From Silene conica (taxonomy: Eukaryota > Streptophyta > Magnoliopsida > Caryophyllales > Caryophyllaceae), in contig CM055313.2 in the NCBI GenBank assembly GCA_029255685.2, forward strand, positions 41,682,079 through 41,746,078: a DNA stretch of 64,000 nucleotides, written 5' to 3'. The position numbers and the translations under genes are program-made. The first letter of the stretch is position 1. Every line of letters begins with the position of its first letter. Below are positions 21,424-33,500 of the stretch, piece after piece. The notes beneath the pieces are model-generated. The model did no database searches and was not told the DNA's origin. It worked only from the letters and a program-made list of their open reading frames with translations.

Positions 21424-23257
21424 GTTTATTTGTGAACGATGCAGAGGAGAAGGCCACGTTTCAAAGTTTTGTACATCTCCTAATGAAACGTGCGCAGCTT
21501 TCCAACACTACCGTGGCAACAACTTCTACGACCCTAACAACAACAATGTCCACCCACATATGAGATGGACGAGTCAAAACGTCCTTAACCCATAACATCA
21601 ACAACAAAACCAAGCTTACGTCCCTCCGCACAAACAAAACTTTCAAAAACCACCTTTCGTCCTTCAACCACCTTCAAACCCACCACCTAATACGGATGCT
21701 CTAATCGAAAATCTTATCGGGTTGGTCCAAAAGGAGTCACAAGCGGGAGAGGCGGGTATGAAGATGTTGGAGTCTCAGATTGCTCTAATTGTGAGCAAAA
21801 ATGATACACGGGTCCCGGGTCAACTTCCGACCAAGACGGACCAGAAAAAGGAGACCCTTAACATAATATCCCTGCGGAGTGGGGCCAAAGTGGGAGGTGA
21901 AAAAGCTGGTGGGAAAGGAAAGGAGAAAAAGAAGAATCCGAGTAGCAGCGATGACGGTCGACCGACCACTGATGTCAGTCGGTCGACCACATGTGTGATT
22001 CCATTAGCTTCTGGAAATTCTGCAGAGCTGGGAGTCAGTCGACCGACCGAGGATGATGGTCGACCGACCGAGAGTTCTGAACAGATGGATTCCTTTAGGC
22101 CCGAGATGCCTGAAAACCTAAGGGAATTCCTATTTCGGGGTGACAAGACCCCCAAATTCCTAAGAAGAGATGCAAATGCTGAGAGCTCTACTCCTCCTTA
22201 TCCGGAGCGACTTCTACCCACGAAGGAACAGGTATCCTTCGACAAATTCAAAGATGTTATTCGTTCTCTCAATGTTCAAGTACCATTTTTAGAATTAGTC
22301 CAATAGGTTCCTTCTTACTTAAAGTTTATGAGACAACTTTTAACCCGAAAGCGGTCTCTAGATAAGGTAGAGTCGTTAGCACTCACTGAGGAATCCTCTA
22401 GTTTTCTGTCCCACGTCATTGCACCCCATAAGTTAGAGGACCCAGGTAGTTTTTCTGTACCTTGCAACATAGGGACCTTCCCAGTTAAGAAGGCCTTATG
22501 TGACTTGGGGGCTAGCATTAATGTTATGCCCTTAAGTGTGGCCCTGAAATTAGGAATGACTACCTTTGCCATGACAAGTATGACGGTGCAAATGGCTGAC
22601 CGTACATCTATGGAACCCATAGGAGTTTTGTAAAACATCCTTGTGCGCATTGACAGATTTTTCTTTCCCGTGGACTTTGTAGTATTGTACATCCCCGAGG
22701 ATGCCCATATACCTATCATCTTAGGGAGATCCTTCGTACACACTGAGGGAGCGATCATCGACGTTGGGAGTGGGACATTGACCTTCAAGGTCGGGAAACA
22801 CTCCATCTTTTTTGAGCTGTCTTATAGGAAGAAGGACGCTATGACCCCCATTACATGTAATGCTATCACTTCTGAAACGAATTATGAGGTCATCACCACT
22901 TCTCCTACATTAGAACCTACACGCATTCCTGTTTTTACACCTCCTCCCCAGATTGGGAGCAATATGGAGGATGCTCTTGTTTTGCCTATTGCAGGAAACA
23001 GTTTGGGGAAGCCCTTAGTCAAGAAGGTCGTTGTGCAAAGGGGAGGACTCGGGATCTTGAGCTATCATGAGGATGATGATCTAGATATAGTCAATGAAGA
23101 GGACAAGAAGAGAAAAGAGGAGGAGAAAAGGAGTGGTCCGTCGCATATGATTTGCGATGGAGTAGAGACGTGTTTGGCAATCCAAACAAACACGGTGGAG
23201 ACTACGGCATATAGCCAAAAGCCGTGGTCCGAAATAGTCCGCATCTTTCGCGGATGA
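21424..23257 (+). pseudogene. gag-pro: Element C gag C-terminus, protease and unusual tail
   Basis: One frame with stops at 21593-21595, 22304-22306 and 22631-22633. It begins at the zinc knuckle CERCRGEGHVSKFC. A linker with repeated GRPT/SRPT words follows, encoded by the 12+9 modules. Then comes the Athila-type region (LTRKRSLDKVE, DPGSFSVPCNIG) and a retropepsin site CDLGASINVMP, continuing to PIILGRSFVHTEGAIIDVGSG. In element H the frame goes on into RT; here it ends instead in a different tail with the charged stretch NEEDKKRKEEEKR, closing at the TGA at 23255-23257. The product would be capsid plus protease only. Confidence 0.85.
21956..22069. repeat. 12+9+12 palindromic modules inside the element C gag linker
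   Basis: GGTCGACCGACC at 21956-21967 and AGTCGGTCGACC at 21977-21988; AGTCGACCGACC at 22037-22048 and GGTCGACCGACC at 22058-22069. Each pair is separated by exactly 9 bp. The modules are in frame and encode GRPT/SRST/SRPT. Confidence 0.95.
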
Positions 23258-23935
23258 GATTTTCAAGTTTTTATTCTTAAGACAATTTTCAGTTTTGCTA
23301 AGACCTTTTAGTTTTGGTTGCGTTAGTTTTTAGAACAATTTTTGCTTTTGTTGCGTAGTTGAGACTTTTAGACTTTGTTTCTTGATTTTTGCGCATGTTT
23401 TGGGCGCATGTATAATGTTTTACAGGTTTAGAGAAGGTTAACTTGGTTAATACAAGTTAATTCCGAGAAGAAGAAGGCCACTGCACAAGAAGTGCGGTCG
23501 ACCGACCACCATCATCAGTCGGTCGACCAAAACACTGCAAGACAGAAGCTCATGTAACCTGTCATCTGGTCGATCGACCAGTTAGGAGGGTCGATCGACC
23601 ACTTCACCTGTTGCAGCCTGTTCGAGATTTCTTTGGGAAGCATGCAAAAACGATAGGGGAGTTCTTTCTCCTATTCTATCTTCTATGCTTTACTTCTTCT
23701 TCTTTTATTCAAACCTTTAATGCATTATCCATCGCCCAAAACGTAATTAATCCTCGAAAAAGGTCTTTGGAGTGGCACTGCTGGACGCCGAAACCTCCTA
23801 GCTTACGCTGGTTTGGGGAGGTTTCCCTTGCGCATAAAAAATCCGGTGACTTCCTTCCTTGTTTCCTTGGTTTTTATCTTTTCGCTTTTTTTTCTTTATT
23901 TTTCATAAACCTTCACTTAGGCTAATGCACAATGG
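23258..23935 (+). other. Element C post-protease noncoding region with palindromic modules
   Basis: A T-rich stretch ending in a splice-acceptor-like TGTTTTACAG at 23416-23425, followed by modules. GGTCGACCGACC at 23496-23507 pairs with AGTCGGTCGACC at 23517-23528. GGTCGATCGACC at 23568-23579 is repeated at 23589-23600. Spacers are 9 bp. No pol or other gene follows; the tandem array begins near 23936. The order T-rich tract, CAG, modules repeats that of element H at 59000-59404. Confidence 0.75.
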
Positions 23936-25073
23936 GGATATTGTGTGGGTTGGTTTGGGGAATGGTTTTGTGTCACATGCATTGCTCGATTGCATTTTTG
24001 TCACACGTTTACTGCATTTCGTCTTGCATTGTTCTTTCTTTAATTTCCCTTACATATATAAGAAAAATCCAAAAAAAATTCAAAAATTTCAAAAAATGCA
24101 CGTTTATTTTTGCATATAGGTCGAGTCGGAACGAGAGTATTTCAATGATGATTTCGCAATTTTCACATGTTTATGCCTTTGCCTTGCCTTCTTAACATGT
24201 TTTAGTAGTAGAATCATATGCATATCTACGAGTTTTTGTCAAACTAATTGTGTTTCTTGAGACTTGAATTTTACCTTGGCGATCTACTTTACATTCTGAG
24301 TTTTAGAGCTTTATTCCTGGTTTCATTCTTAAACCGGCTATTTAGGATGTGAGTAGTACTCCCTTTTGGATCATGTTACATCAATATGCATAAACATGAA
24401 CTTGAATTGCTATATACCTGTTTACTATCTTGTTTTGTGAGTCTTGATACGTGCATTTGAGGCCCATTTTCTCTTATTTACCCATAAGCCTTACATAGCC
24501 AAAATTGCCTTTTTATCCCCCAAAACTACATCCTATATTTAGCCTGCCCTACCAAGCTAGTATTTGTGGTTGATGGAAATTTTTTGAGGCATTTTGCTTT
24601 CTATGACCTTTGAGCAAAAGAGAAAGGAAAGAAAGAAAAAGGGAAAAAGAAAAGAACAGAAAAATTTAGAAAAGAAAGAACGAGAAAATCAAATAAAACC
24701 TTCAAGTCGATCAGTCGACCAACCGCCCCACTTGGTCGGCCGACCAACTGACAGAAACAGGAAGTCCAAATTCGTACAAAAAATCCCTTTCTTTTACAAC
24801 TTATCACTCCCGTACTTCATTCAAAATATTTGGGAGGCTTTTCTTAAAAAATTTGTGAGATTGTTGCTACAAGATAGCACTTTATTAATGTTGGAAGTCG
24901 TGCAACATGTTGTTGGAACTCGGTTTTACTAGCTTGGCTACTAACCCCAATTATCCAAAAACATCTTAACCTCTTTTACCTTTTACCTCACATATCCCTC
25001 ATCACCGCATTGCATGTGTTTAAGGTCGCTTAATGAGTATGTTAATGCATGGTTGTAGAATTCTTTTTCATGT
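23936..25073 (+). repeat. First, partial 1458-bp unit of the element C array
   Basis: Matches the later units from GTTTGGGGAATGG onward up to CATGTTAG, where CACTA-1 is inserted. It is the most diverged copy, as expected at the edge of a tandem array. It keeps its module: AGTCGACCAACC at 24713-24724, 9 bp, GGTCGGCCGACC at 24734-24745. Coordinates of the left edge are approximate. Confidence 0.85.
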
Positions 25074-25076
25074 TAG

Positions 25077-25310
25077 CACTACTACAAATCTAGGATAAGA
25101 GGACGCCTCTTTGAGGACGGTTGAGGAGGAAACCGTCCTCTATCAACCAAATAAAATTGGCGCCATTAGTAGTACTACAAATAGAACGGTTAACAAAACA
25201 ACCGTCCTCTTTATAAATGTAATAAGGACGGTTGGTCAATTAAACCGTCCTCTTATTTAAAAAGAAGACGGTTGTATCATTCAACCGTCCTCTTAATAGT
25301 TTTCCGAAAT
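25077..25310. repeat. CACTA-1 left terminus and subterminal repeats
   Basis: The inverted terminus is followed by alternating GAGGACGGTT and AACCGTCCTCTT words (about eight) that can pair locally. They match the right-end repeats. Confidence 0.9.
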
Positions 25311-28300
25311 TAATTAACAAAATTAATAATAAAAGACTGCTCTTATTCCTAAAACCCTTTGCCCGCCTTCCTCATGAACAATTGATCATCTTCATCTTCC
25401 TTCTTACCAGTTAATACACCACCATGGCGTCAATTCGTCACCATCGTAATTGCTCCTTCATATCTAGGTACCGTTTCTCAGCAATCTAATTGTTTTATAT
25501 ACTGTTTGATTTTACCTTAATTTGATTTAGGGTTATGTCGGTTAATACATATTTAAGGATTTTTCTTTTTTATTTTATTGTTTGGATCCCAATTTTTGAT
25601 TGTTTCGATTGATTCTGAGCGAGTAATTATCAAGCGTCGTTATATATTTCTATGGCGGTTTAACAAAAAAAACAAAAAAAGACATGAATACCACTCAACA
25701 ATAATAATAATTATCAAGCGCCTCTTACTCTTACTGAACAATGATACATAGAAGCGTCGTCCCCCTGCAATTCTAAAACCCTAACAATCAAGGGTTCTAC
25801 TCCGTCTTCCTCTGCCATTCTCATACAAGTCTGCTTCCGACATAGATTTCTCCACTAAGCTTTTTCATCTACCTCGATAGTCTCGGTCCCAGGTAAGATA
25901 TTAAATTCGTTGTTTTCTTTGGAAATTATTGTATTTTTTATCTTCCGTCTTATTTTCAGACTATTGTATTTCCTATCTTTCCTCAACACAATCTGATCTA
26001 TGTATCTGACTTGTGTTATCATTCGCCGAGTTTCATGTTCAGTTCAGTTTTTAGCAATCTTAATGGGAAATAATTGCTAGTGTATCCCTGCTCAGCAATT
26101 TTGTGAAGGGAAAACGTCTGCGCATGAAATTTTCTTGACTTGATGGAGATATATTTGATTGTTTCAATGGGGAAGAGCGATTTATTATAGGAGGAAAAAT
26201 ATGAATAATAAATTGGAAATCTAATATTAGTGAATAGTACATAAATATAGGTCTTACAAATTGTTCTATAGAGGACAGACATTTGGGGATTTCTCCAATT
26301 TAAGAGTGAACTTCTCTAATACTAAAAAGAAGACAACTCTGGTAATTATTTATGCTTTCTCTGCCGTAGTACTTATACATCAAGCGGGGAAGTAGCTTCT
26401 TATTTTTAGAATTATACAGTGGAATAAGTTAAAAAAAGACTTCGGAAATTAATCATCAAAAAATGAATATGCTTCTATAGCCTTTAATCTTCTTAAATTG
26501 ATTTTCAGGTGAATACTCATTTGAGGTGTACGTATTACTCAATAGGCATGATACGTAGCTCAATCCCGTAAATTGATATATTGGTGTACATATTACTCGG
26601 TTTTTTACAGGCTAATTCGTATATTGTAATCATTTATGGTCTATCCTCACAACTATGAATTTATTCCCGGACATTGTTTGAAAATGGTGTTCCCATGGAT
26701 GTCTTCGTTCTTATGCAGGTAAATGCATAGTCGTTTGAGTAATGTTGGTGGTCTGATCTTTAAAATAAGCAGTTAAACTAAAATATATATACATCTATTT
26801 GTGTGTTTCTCAAGAACCATTAATTCTAGGTTGTTTTCTCCTATACCTTAGGCCAATGGTTTGATGCCTATGATCAATTAGGTTTTGAAAATCATCTAAG
26901 ATATTTGAGTTTAAACTGATTATAGACATCATCTTTAGCCTCGCCGTGACTTATTTCACTACTCCACTTTTCTTTTTATTTGTATCATTTGTTTGCCTTT
27001 TATATTGTTTGTGAGGGGTATTTTGGCTACATTCTCGCCTTTTCTAGTAATAACAAACACCTCACTTATTGTAAATTCTGAGATTATGTAAGCTCTTGTT
27101 GTTGTGTGTGACTGAGTACTGGTATATCATTGGATTTCCATCAACTAATTTCCTCTTTTGGATAAGGTTGTTTTAGACTATGGATCTTACTTCACTGTTT
27201 GGTATTAATCTGAGTATTGGGATAAATAAAGTTAGCTCGCCTTCTCTAGTAACTATGAATTGATCACTAATTGTAAATAGTTATTTTATAAGTTATTGTT
27301 GTTGTGTGGTGACTCGGTATGAATATTGAACACTACAAGCCATCTAGCATGGAAATCATTTATAATTGGATGTCCATGTAATTTTCTCTTTTGGACAATA
27401 CGTTTTAAGTGTATAGATTTTATTTCATTTCTGGTACTTATCCCATTAGTTATGTATCCTCTTTGTTATGTATTTCTAATAGAGTTGAACACTTGTTTTT
27501 CGTTGGTTTTGGATTATGACATAAAATTTTTTTGCTTAGTAGAAGGTAAAGCCTTTTATTTCAATTGTGAAATAAGGTTATTTGATATAGTTCCGACGTA
27601 GCTTATATATTTTGGACCAGTTGGAAACATCTTCCCCGTGTTGATAACAAAGGTAAGGCCAGGTACATTAGAACCTCATACCCCCACCAATTTGAGGTAG
27701 TCGTGGAGGCACTAAGACAACGTTCTCATATTTTATAGTATTTATACATCTTTAAGTTTGGGCACTGATTGTGGCTGCAACGATTAGAGGGTCAAAGATA
27801 CTATGAACTGCTCTTCTGTTGCAATATAAAGCATTTAAGCGGCTGCCAATAATTACTTGGAATCAATTTTATCATACTGATTTTTCTACAATTTTCTTTG
27901 GATGTTTGTTATATGGGTAAACATGTAGTAGTATTTGATTCTATTTAATGCAAGCAGTTTATCATGTAATTTTGCAGGTGTAGGTTTTAGTTGTCTCTGA
28001 TTATCCTCAAGACTTTGTCACTCTATTGTCCATAATCAATTTTTTTTATTAAGGTACGACTACTATAAGTCGCTATCATGTGTTGATTAAATTATCGTCC
28101 TTTAAGATGTGCTACAAAATAAGTAAATTCATTACTCTTCAAATACATGCAGGTACCATTTTTTTTTAAATGTGAGTATATATAAAAAAAACCGAAAGAG
28201 GCTTTACAAGAGTTTATCCGTAACTAGTACATGTATAATTGAATTCCTTAACCATGCTAACTAAGTGATGGGAAAATCCTTCTTGCAGTTGTTCCTTGCT

Positions 28301-30189
28301 CTTTCATAACCCAATATCGGATCAGCAGATATCCAAGATGTAAATAAAACCCCGCTCAGCCTTTGCTTCCTCACATGACACACTGCATCACCACAGTCTG
28401 TATCGATCAATGACAGTTTTTCGAAGAATTTGATGCTTAGGTTTGTTTTCTTAGTGTATGTATTTCTACTGAATGTTCAGTTGTTTTGAGCTCAAGTGTC
28501 CTGAAATTTATTGTGCAGTTGTGTTTGTTTTTAATGTTGATCTGACTTCCTATTAACTTCCGTTTTATCTCCGCTATTTGTTCTTTCTATTTTTGACTGT
28601 ATTATTTATATTGTGATATAGTTATCCCATCTATACATGAGCAAGAAATAAAAGAGGGGACGACGTGCAACTGGAACGGATAACAGTGGCCTTGGACTTC
28701 AACAATTCAACAGTAAAGGTTAATAGGTGTCTTCATTTACTTAAGTTGCCAGCAAAGTTGTAACAAATAACTCATTTTTTCAAAACTTTTTCTTTCCGAT
28801 TTGCATCCATGTTTGGCTGGCTATATGACTTGCTTTTTTTTCTTACATAACTAGTGTGTGAGAAAGTGGAGAGCAAGGGCAGAACAACATACAACAAGGT
28901 TAGATTTTACTTGCAATTTCCTCGCTTTTGTTCGCCTAACGTTTTATCATTATACTAGTGCATATATGTGTGGGATTCAATCTTCTGATAATTAGTCAAT
29001 GCTTGGATACGTCTGTGCATCTAACACTCGTAAGGGTGCCTGATTAACATGGAACTTACTATGCTTAATGTTCCTGTAAAAGCAGATTTCAAGTCTTCAG
29101 TAGCTGGTTGATTCATTTATGATAGTTTCGAGCCCTTTCTCTTTTTGGTTTGTTGGCTGAAGTTGTGCCATTTGTCCAAGTCGAAATCCCCCCTATTCAA
29201 TTGTTTTTCTTTTGCTTAATGTGAAGTTTACCTGGTACTGATGGTAATTGTTTTTGCAGTCACTCAGGCGTTCCGGTGGGTTGAGTGGCGAAATGCTAAT
29301 TCTGAACAACTTAGCATTCGTATTCAGGCCTTTGTGGTGATACATCCAGTTCACAAAACTGTGTCAACACAGTCCAGTCATTCAAAATCATGTAAGTCTA
29401 GTGTGAGTAGCTTGTACTCCTCTTATCTCATTGTACCTTTTGCTGATAGAATAAGTGTGGGAACTAGCATACTCGGGATTGATATTAGTTAGCAACTCAT
29501 TGATCTTGCATAGTTTCTTCCACGTGCAAGACACATCATCGTGGGGGAGCTTGTACCCTTGCCAATTATGACCCTTTAGTTATATGGCATTCACCCACTG
29601 CACCCATAGTTTATCTAATATTACATGAGAGATCTGTTGTTGGATGCCAACGTGTCGTAGTATATTCTATCAGTTGCCCTGGTTTCTGCATTGTGGCTTA
29701 TATGATTTCTTATCTTTTCAGTGGAGATCGCTTTTTTCACCCCGTTTTTTCTCAAGAGTGTGCTAGCATGAATAGATATTCTTCAGACTGGTGTGACATA
29801 AGCAGCATAAAAGTTGATGCTTGTACTACTGAACATATGCAGCATGGCGCCATGGCTAGATATTCTTCAGACTGGTCCGAAGTTTTCTATCTCGACACTA
29901 GAGGTTGTATTAAACTTATATCATAGTTCATATTTTATAGTTACCAACTTATTCCTTTTTGTTCGGTTAGATTTAGAGTATAAATTTAACTATTGTTGTA
30001 TTTTCCGAAATAAAAGATATGAAATATTTATGTTAATGAAATAATTTTTATTTGAAAAATTAGTTTTCAAAGATCATGAATTTGATCTTATAAAATGGTG
30101 CAAAAAAAATGATAGTTATATTTATATATTGGCACCAAAAAAGGCGGACAATATTAAAAAATTGACGCTAAAAAATTATGTGAGCATGC
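25311..30189. other. CACTA-1 interior, no identified gene
   Basis: A 4.9 kb T-rich interior without a long reading frame. It looks intron-rich rather than random. A short open start at 25423 (MASIRHHRNCSFIS) is followed at once by a donor-like GGTACC, and many TTTGCAG/GT boundaries follow. One possible exon is 29260-29391 (acceptor TTTTTGCAG, donor GTAAGT), encoding QAFRWVEWRNANSEQL. These could be pieces of a captured plant gene or an eroded transposase gene. I cannot name it. Confidence 0.4.
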
Positions 30190-30534
30190 TCAAAACAAGA
30201 CGGTTCCGAATCAAAACCGTCCTCTTTAGAAATATCAAATAAGACGGTTACATAGTCAACCGTCCTTCTTAAAAACATCAAAGATGACGGTTGCAAACTC
30301 AATTATCCTCCTTAGAAACATCGAAGAAGACGGTCCTAATTGGAACCGTCCTCTTTTATAAATTCAAAGAAGACGGTTCTAATTGCAACCGTCCTCTTTC
30401 ATAAATTCAAAGAGGACGGTTTGACTTTTTTTCAACCGTCCTCTTAGGCAACGAGGACGGGTGAATTTAGGACGGTTGTATTCCGGTCTTAGGACGGTTT
30501 TGAACCGTCCTCGTTTCCCCCGTTTGTAGTAGTG
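30190..30534. repeat. CACTA-1 right terminus and subterminal repeats
   Basis: About a dozen alternating GACGGTT and AACCGTCCTC words, then the inverted CACTA end. Confidence 0.9.
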
Positions 30535-30536
30535 TA

Positions 30537-33500
30537 GATTGCAGGCATGTTTTCATGGGTCGAAGTTAGGTGAGTGTCTTTACAATATACTTCTTTCTAT
30601 CTTTTACATACACTCACCCTTTGCTTAATGTGTGATTTGAGCGGCCCGCGAGAGTGCATGGTATAAAGTCTCTATAGTCGATAGTTTTGCAAGTTTTGAC
30701 AACTCCACAACTCGTATGCATGATTCTTTCACTTTTTCTTGTTGACCTGGCATTAAATTTGGTTTAGGCTAACATGTAAATTTCGCTCTGAGATTGAAAT
30801 CGTTCCAATAGTTTAAGATCGAGTCTAACTCTTGCTTGAGGGCAAGCGAGGTTTAGTTTGGGGAATTTATGGTTTTTTGTGTCACATGTATTGCTCCATT
30901 GTATTTTTGTCACACGTTTACTGCATTTCGTCTTGCATTGTTCTTTCTTTAATTTCCCTTACATATACAAGAAAAATCCAAAAAATAGAAAAATTTCAAA
31001 AATTTCAAAAAAATGCACGTTTAGTTTTGCATATAGGTCGAGTCGGAACGAGAGTATTTCAATGATGATTTCACAATTTTCACATGTTTATGCCTTTGCC
31101 TTGCCTTGTTAACATGTTTTAGTAGTAGAATCATATGCATATCTATGAGTTTTTGTCAAACTCTTTGTGTTTCTTGAGACTTGACTTTTACCTTGGCGAT
31201 CTACTTTACATTCTGAGTTTTAGAGCTTTATTCCTGGTTTCATTCTTAAACCGGCTATCTAGGATATGAGTAGTACTCCCTTTTGGATCATGTTACATCA
31301 ATATGCATAAACATGAACTTTAATTGCTATATACTTGTTTACTATCTTGTTTTGTGAGTCTTGATACGTGCATTTGAGGCCCATTTTCTCTTATTTACCC
31401 ATAAGCCTTACATAGCCAAAATTGCCTTTTTATCCCCCAAAATAACATCCTATATTTAGACTGCCCTACCAAGCTAGTATTTGTGGTTGATGGAAAGTTT
31501 TTGAGGCATTTTGGTTTGTATGACCTTTGAGCAAAAGAGAAAGGAAAGAAAGAAAAAAGGAAAAAGAAAAGAACAGAAAAATTCCGAAAAGAAAGAAAGA
31601 AAGAACGAGAAAATCAAATAAAACCTGCAAGTCAGTCGACCGACCGCCCCACTTGGTCGGCGGACCAACTGACAGAAACAGGAAGTCCAAATTCGTACAG
31701 AAAATCCCTTCCTTTTACATCTTATAACTCTCGTACTTCATTCAAAATATTTGGGAGGCTTTTCTTAAAAAAATTGTGAGATTGTTTCAACAAGATTGCA
31801 CTTTATTCATGTTGGAAGTCGTGCAACATGTTGTTGGAACTCGGTTTTACTAGCTTGGCTACTAACCCCAATTATCCAAAAACATCTTAACCTCTTTTAC
31901 CTTTTACCTCAGATATCCCTCATCACCGCATTGCATGTGTTCAAGGTCGCTTAATGAGTATGTTAATGGATGGTTGTAGAATTCTTTTTCATGTTAGATT
32001 GCAGGCATGTTTCCTGGGTCGAAGTTAGGTGAGTGTCTTTACAATATACTTCTTTCTATCTTTTACATAAACTCACCCTTTGCTTAATGTGTGATTTGAG
32101 CGGCCCGCGAGAGTCCATGGTATAAAGTCTCTATAGTCGATAGTTTTGCAAGTTTTGACAACTCCATAACTCGTATGCATGATTCTTTCACTTTTTCTTG
32201 TTGACCTGGCATTAAATTTGGTTTAGGCTAACATGTAAATTTCGCTATGATATTTAAATCGTTCCAATAGTTTAAGATCGAGTCTAATTCTTGCTTGAGG
32301 GCAAGCGAGGTTTAGTTTGGGGAATTTATGGTTTTGTGTCACATGCATTGCTCCATTGCATTTTTGTCACACGTTTACTTCATTTCGTCTTGCATTGTTC
32401 TTTCTTTAATTTCCCTTACATATACAAGAAAAATCCAAAAAAATAGAAAAATTTCAAAAATTTCAAAAAAATGCACGTTTAGTTTTGCATATAGGTCGAG
32501 TCGGAACGAGAGTATTTCAATGATGATTTCATAATTTTCACATGTTTATGCCTTTACCTTGCCTTGTTAACATGTTTTAGTAGTAGAATCATATGCATAT
32601 CTATGAGTTTTTGTCAAACTATTTATGTTTCTTAAGACTTGACTTTTACCTTGGCGATCTACTTTACATTCTGAGTTTTAGAGCTTTATTCATGGTTTCA
32701 TTCTTAAACCGGCTATCTAGGATGTGAGTAGTACTCTCTTTTGGATCATGTTACATCAATATGCATAAACATGAACTTGAATTGCTATATACTTGTTTAC
32801 TATCTTGTTTTGTGAGTCTTGATACGTGCATTTGAGGCCCATTTTCTCTTATTTACCCATAAGCCTTACATAGCCAAAATTGCCTTTTTATCCCCCAAAA
32901 TAACATCCTATATTTAGACTGCCCTACCAAGCTAGTATTTGTGGTTGATGGAAAGTTTTTGAGGCATTTTGGTTTGTATGACCTTTGAGCAAAAGAGAAA
33001 GGAAAGAAAGAAAAAAGGAAAAAGAAAAGAACAGAAAAATTCCGAAAAGAAAGAAAGAAAGAACGAGAAAATCAAATAAAACCTGCAAGTCAGTCGACCG
33101 ACCGCCCCACTTGGTCGGCGGACCAACTGACAGAAACAGGAAGTCCAAATTCGTACAGAAAATCCCTTCCTTTTACATCTTATAACTCTCGTACTTCATT
33201 CAAAATATTTGGGAGGCTTTTCTTAAAAAAATTGTGAGATTGTTTCAACAAGATTGCACTTTATTCATGTTGGAAGTCGTGCAACATGTTGTTGGAACTC
33301 GGTTTTACTAGCTTGGCTACTAACCCCAATTATCCAAAAACATCTTAACCTCTTTTACCTTTTACCTCAGATATCCCTCATCACCGCATTGCATGTGTTC
33401 AAGGTCGCTTAATGAGTATGTTAATGGATGGTTGTAGAATTCTTTTTCATGTTAGATTGCAGGCATGTTTCTTGGGTCGAAGTTAGGTGAGTGTCTTTAG

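Larger units (their letters stand above)
25077..30534. mobile_element. CACTA-1, 5.46 kb non-autonomous CACTA transposon
   Basis: Ends CACTACTACAAA (25077) and TTTGTAGTAGTG (30534) are inverted, and a perfect 3-bp duplication TAG lies at 25074-25076 and 30535-30537. Uninterrupted copies of the host tandem unit read GTTAGATTGCAGG, confirming a clean insertion. Subterminal repeats of AGGACGGTT and its complement flank both ends. I could not recognise a transposase inside, so it would need a partner element. Confidence 0.95.
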
